NCBI RefSeq assembly: GCF_026342355.1
Contig: NZ_JAPEMV010000003.1
Span: 248,001-312,000, forward strand
Direction: 5' to 3'
DNA: 64,000 bases
Source: Streptomyces sp. NBC_00249
Lineage (GTDB): Bacteria; Actinomycetota; Actinomycetes; Streptomycetales; Streptomycetaceae
Shown here: positions 62,206 through 64,000 of the stretch, in pieces
Numbering within the stretch: the first letter of the stretch is position 1
How the letters are laid out: every line of letters begins with the position of its first letter
Translations under genes and position numbers: made by a program
Notes under the pieces: model-generated
What the model was told of the DNA's origin: nothing
Seen by the model: the letters and a program-made list of their open reading frames with translations, nothing else
Database searches by the model: none

Positions 62206-64000
62206 TCAGCCGCGACCGCCATCGGTTCCCTTCGCCGTGGCCAGGCGCCAGGGCGCGAACGCGCCGGCCGTGCGCGGCAGGAGGCCCGCCAACTCGGGGC
62301 AGTGCCGCACCACCACACTGCTCATGCCATTGCGCTCGATCCAGTCGATGCCCAAAGGGGTGTACACCTCGGGCCTGAAGTCGACCGTGAGGAAGCGATC
62401 GCTCTGCAGGCGGCGGGTCGCCATCAGGATGAAGATGCGGAAGGCGGTGTCGCTGAAGCCGAAGCCCTGCGGCGGGTTCTCGGCGAAGAGACCGACCATG
62501 GTGTCGATGTGATCGACATCGCGGTAGACCTCCTTCAAGCGTGCGACGGTCTCCGCGTCGCACGACACGTCCTCGAACCGCCGCACGCGCGGCTTGTGCA
62601 GACCGGCCCGGAAGTCGTTGTAGCGCGGTACACCGCGACGCCGCGCCCGTACCAGATCGACCACGGACAGGTCGATGACCTCGCCGTCCCGCTCGAACGA
62701 CCGCAGGGCGTGCGGGTAGTTGTTCAGCGTGATCGCGCCGGGATGAGCGATGCCGAGCGAGTACAGCGAGTTGGCCAGACCGGCCTTGCGGATGAGCGCC
62801 TCCGCAGCGGGGCCCTGCACGTCGTTGAAGCCGAGGGTGTCCAGACTCCGGCCGAGCCGGTGGTCCACGATCTCGAAGTCGTCGGGGAGCAGCGGGTGCA
62901 TGCGGTAGACGGTGACGAAGTCCTCGGTGAGCGAGTACGGAGCGGAGTGGTGGTCCGGCAGGGTCTCGGGGATGCCGGTCAGTGAATGCGCCTCGAAGAG
63001 CCACAGCCCCAGTTGTTCGAGCCACTTCTTCGGCGGTCCCTGCCAGTTGGTCTTCAGGCCGACGTCGATCACTTCGGTGGCGAGGATCGCGGGAGTCCAC
63101 TCAACGGTGTGGATCTTCGCGATGAGAGCCGAGACGACCAGCCGCGCCGTGTGGTAGACACGGTCCTCGCTCAAGGCCGGGTACTCCTGCCGCAGTGCCT
63201 CGCACACGGCGTTGTGCTCGCGGGCGAAGAGGGTCTGCATGGCGCTGAGGCCGTACCACCAGCTCTCCGCGAACCCGGTGAGCGGGAGGCCGTCCGGCCC
63301 GGCCGGCAGATGGCCGTCCTCCAGGCGCAGCGCGGCACCGCCCCCCGGCTCGCGCAGAGACCTTCCGGTGTCCTTGTCGCCGCCGTAGATTTCGGAGCCG
63401 TCCCACCAGTGGGACGCCGCGTTGGCGAACAGCGTCGGCGGACCCTTGCCGTCGGCCGGGTACAGGCCCTCGTTCTCGGCGAAGCGCATGACGTTCTCGG
63501 GACGTCCGCCCGGAGTGTTGCGCCACGTGACACCGGGAGGGAGCGGCACCTCGACGGACTTCGTGCCGGTGGGGTAGCGCTTGTGGTTGACCCAGTCGTG
63601 CACCTGGAACTGGATCCAGGCGGCGGCCAGGACGTTGAGGGAGCGTGCCGGAATGAAGACGTCGCGGTGCAGCAGCTCGCGACTGACGGTGACCGGGTTC
63701 GGCACTTCGAACAGCTCTGGTTGGTAGACGGGCGCGAGGTTGCGGCCGAAGGCGGACCCGACAGCGCCCATCTTCGGAGCGGACAGGTCGTTGTAGGTGC
63801 CGTCGTAGCTCCGCGCGAGCCGCATGTCTTCGTCGATGGGATCGGGGACGGGCTGGGCTCTGGGCGGTGCCTCGCGGAGCTCGGTGTCGAGCAGATTGTC
63901 CTGGCGCAACTTCTGCCGAAAGGCCAGGAGGTTCAGCAGACCAAGGCTCGTGGGCAGCCGGTGCCAAGGGACGAATCGGTTGAGGCCGCGGAAGGCGGCG
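62206..64000 (-). CDS. Heme peroxidase of the animal/cyclooxygenase-like family (5' end outside window)
   Basis: At least 597 residues of a heme peroxidase; the frame is open to the window edge, which already shows the expected N-terminal WHRLPTSLGLLNLLAFRQ. AAWIQFQVHDWVNHK carries the distal His region and FAREHNAVCEALRQEYP follows. The proximal heme region is around VYRMHPLLPDDFEI. Bacterial members oxidise fatty acids or generate hypohalites. It is convergent with the caspase gene, with 50 bases between. It may produce an oxylipin signal or a toxic oxidant, which is only an inference. Confidence 0.9.
   Translation of the reverse strand, partial: AAFRGLNRFVPWHRLPTSLGLLNLLAFRQKLRQDNLLDTELREAPPRAQPVPDPIDEDMRLARSYDGTYNDLSAPKMGAVGSAFGRNLAPVYQPELFEVPNPVTVSRELLHRDVFIPARSLNVLAAAWIQFQVHDWVNHKRYPTGTKSVEVPLPPGVTWRNTPGGRPENVMRFAENEGLYPADGKGPPTLFANAASHWWDGSEIYGGDKDTGRSLREPGGGAALRLEDGHLPAGPDGLPLTGFAESWWYGLSAMQTLFAREHNAVCEALRQEYPALSEDRVYHTARLVVSALIAKIHTVEWTPAILATEVIDVGLKTNWQGPPKKWLEQLGLWLFEAHSLTGIPETLPDHHSAPYSLTEDFVTVYRMHPLLPDDFEIVDHRLGRSLDTLGFNDVQGPAAEALIRKAGLANSLYSLGIAHPGAITLNNYPHALRSFERDGEVIDLSVVDLVRARRRGVPRYNDFRAGLHKPRVRRFEDVSCDAETVARLKEVYRDVDHIDTMVGLFAENPPQGFGFSDTAFRIFILMATRRLQSDRFLTVDFRPEVYTPLGIDWIERNGMSSVVVRHCPELAGLLPRTAGAFAPWRLATAKGTDGGRG

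Overview
The window looks like a Streptomyces (or close actinomycete) chromosome. Coding DNA is very GC-rich, GTG starts are common, several starts have no leader or a strong GGAGG site, and the families are typical of that genus (SpoIIE-type phosphatases, TetR, GntR and WYL regulators, lanthipeptide synthetase, GCS2 ligase, amphi-Trp and DUF6325-like proteins). No tRNA, rRNA, CRISPR array, integrase or intact transposase was seen.

Layout. 1-30.3 kb is ordinary chromosome made of small regulator/target units: PAS-GAF-PP2C phosphatase; TetR with a divergent WrbA-like flavoprotein; a NarL-type two-component system with a SHOCT membrane protein; SRAP protein; molybdopterin oxidoreductase; DUF3224/WYL pair; DeoR/HAD/MFS unit; TetR/MMPL exporter; MetQNI methionine importer; GntR/ABC exporter; a PLP enzyme coupled to an MFS exporter; and a PucR-type regulator with a frameshift beside an MHS transporter. 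Many of these units have a clear palindromic operator between regulator and target.

30.3-51.4 kb reads as an accessory island. A perfect 44-bp direct repeat (30326-30369 and 51367-51410) bounds it. It starts with a compact class IV lanthipeptide locus (precursor 30849-31181, LanL synthetase 31232-33970), itself enclosed by 88-bp imperfect direct repeats. The rest mixes stress and membrane genes (DUF2252, HdeD, DHA2 exporter, glutamate-cysteine ligase-like enzyme, CinY/Het-C-like secreted protein, glutamine amidotransferase, amphi-Trp, DUF6325, SHOCT, lipid kinase) with many decayed genes (truncated HdeD, ZIP, isoamylase-like, GH15, GAP-like, IS701 transposase, SulP). No recombinase is present, so the island is probably old and no longer mobile.

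51.4-64 kb holds a tight leftward set: nuclease, alpha/beta hydrolase, a 1383-residue STAND-type double NTPase, two trypsin-like proteases (one with an effector-associated-like N-terminal domain) and a protealysin-like metalloprotease. A caspase-like protease is divergent and a heme peroxidase follows. The content resembles the NTP-dependent conflict (immunity or programmed death) systems predicted in multicellular bacteria: a sensor/switch NTPase, a proteolytic cascade, and nuclease and lipase-like effectors. With the lanthipeptide locus, it is the most likely new biology here.
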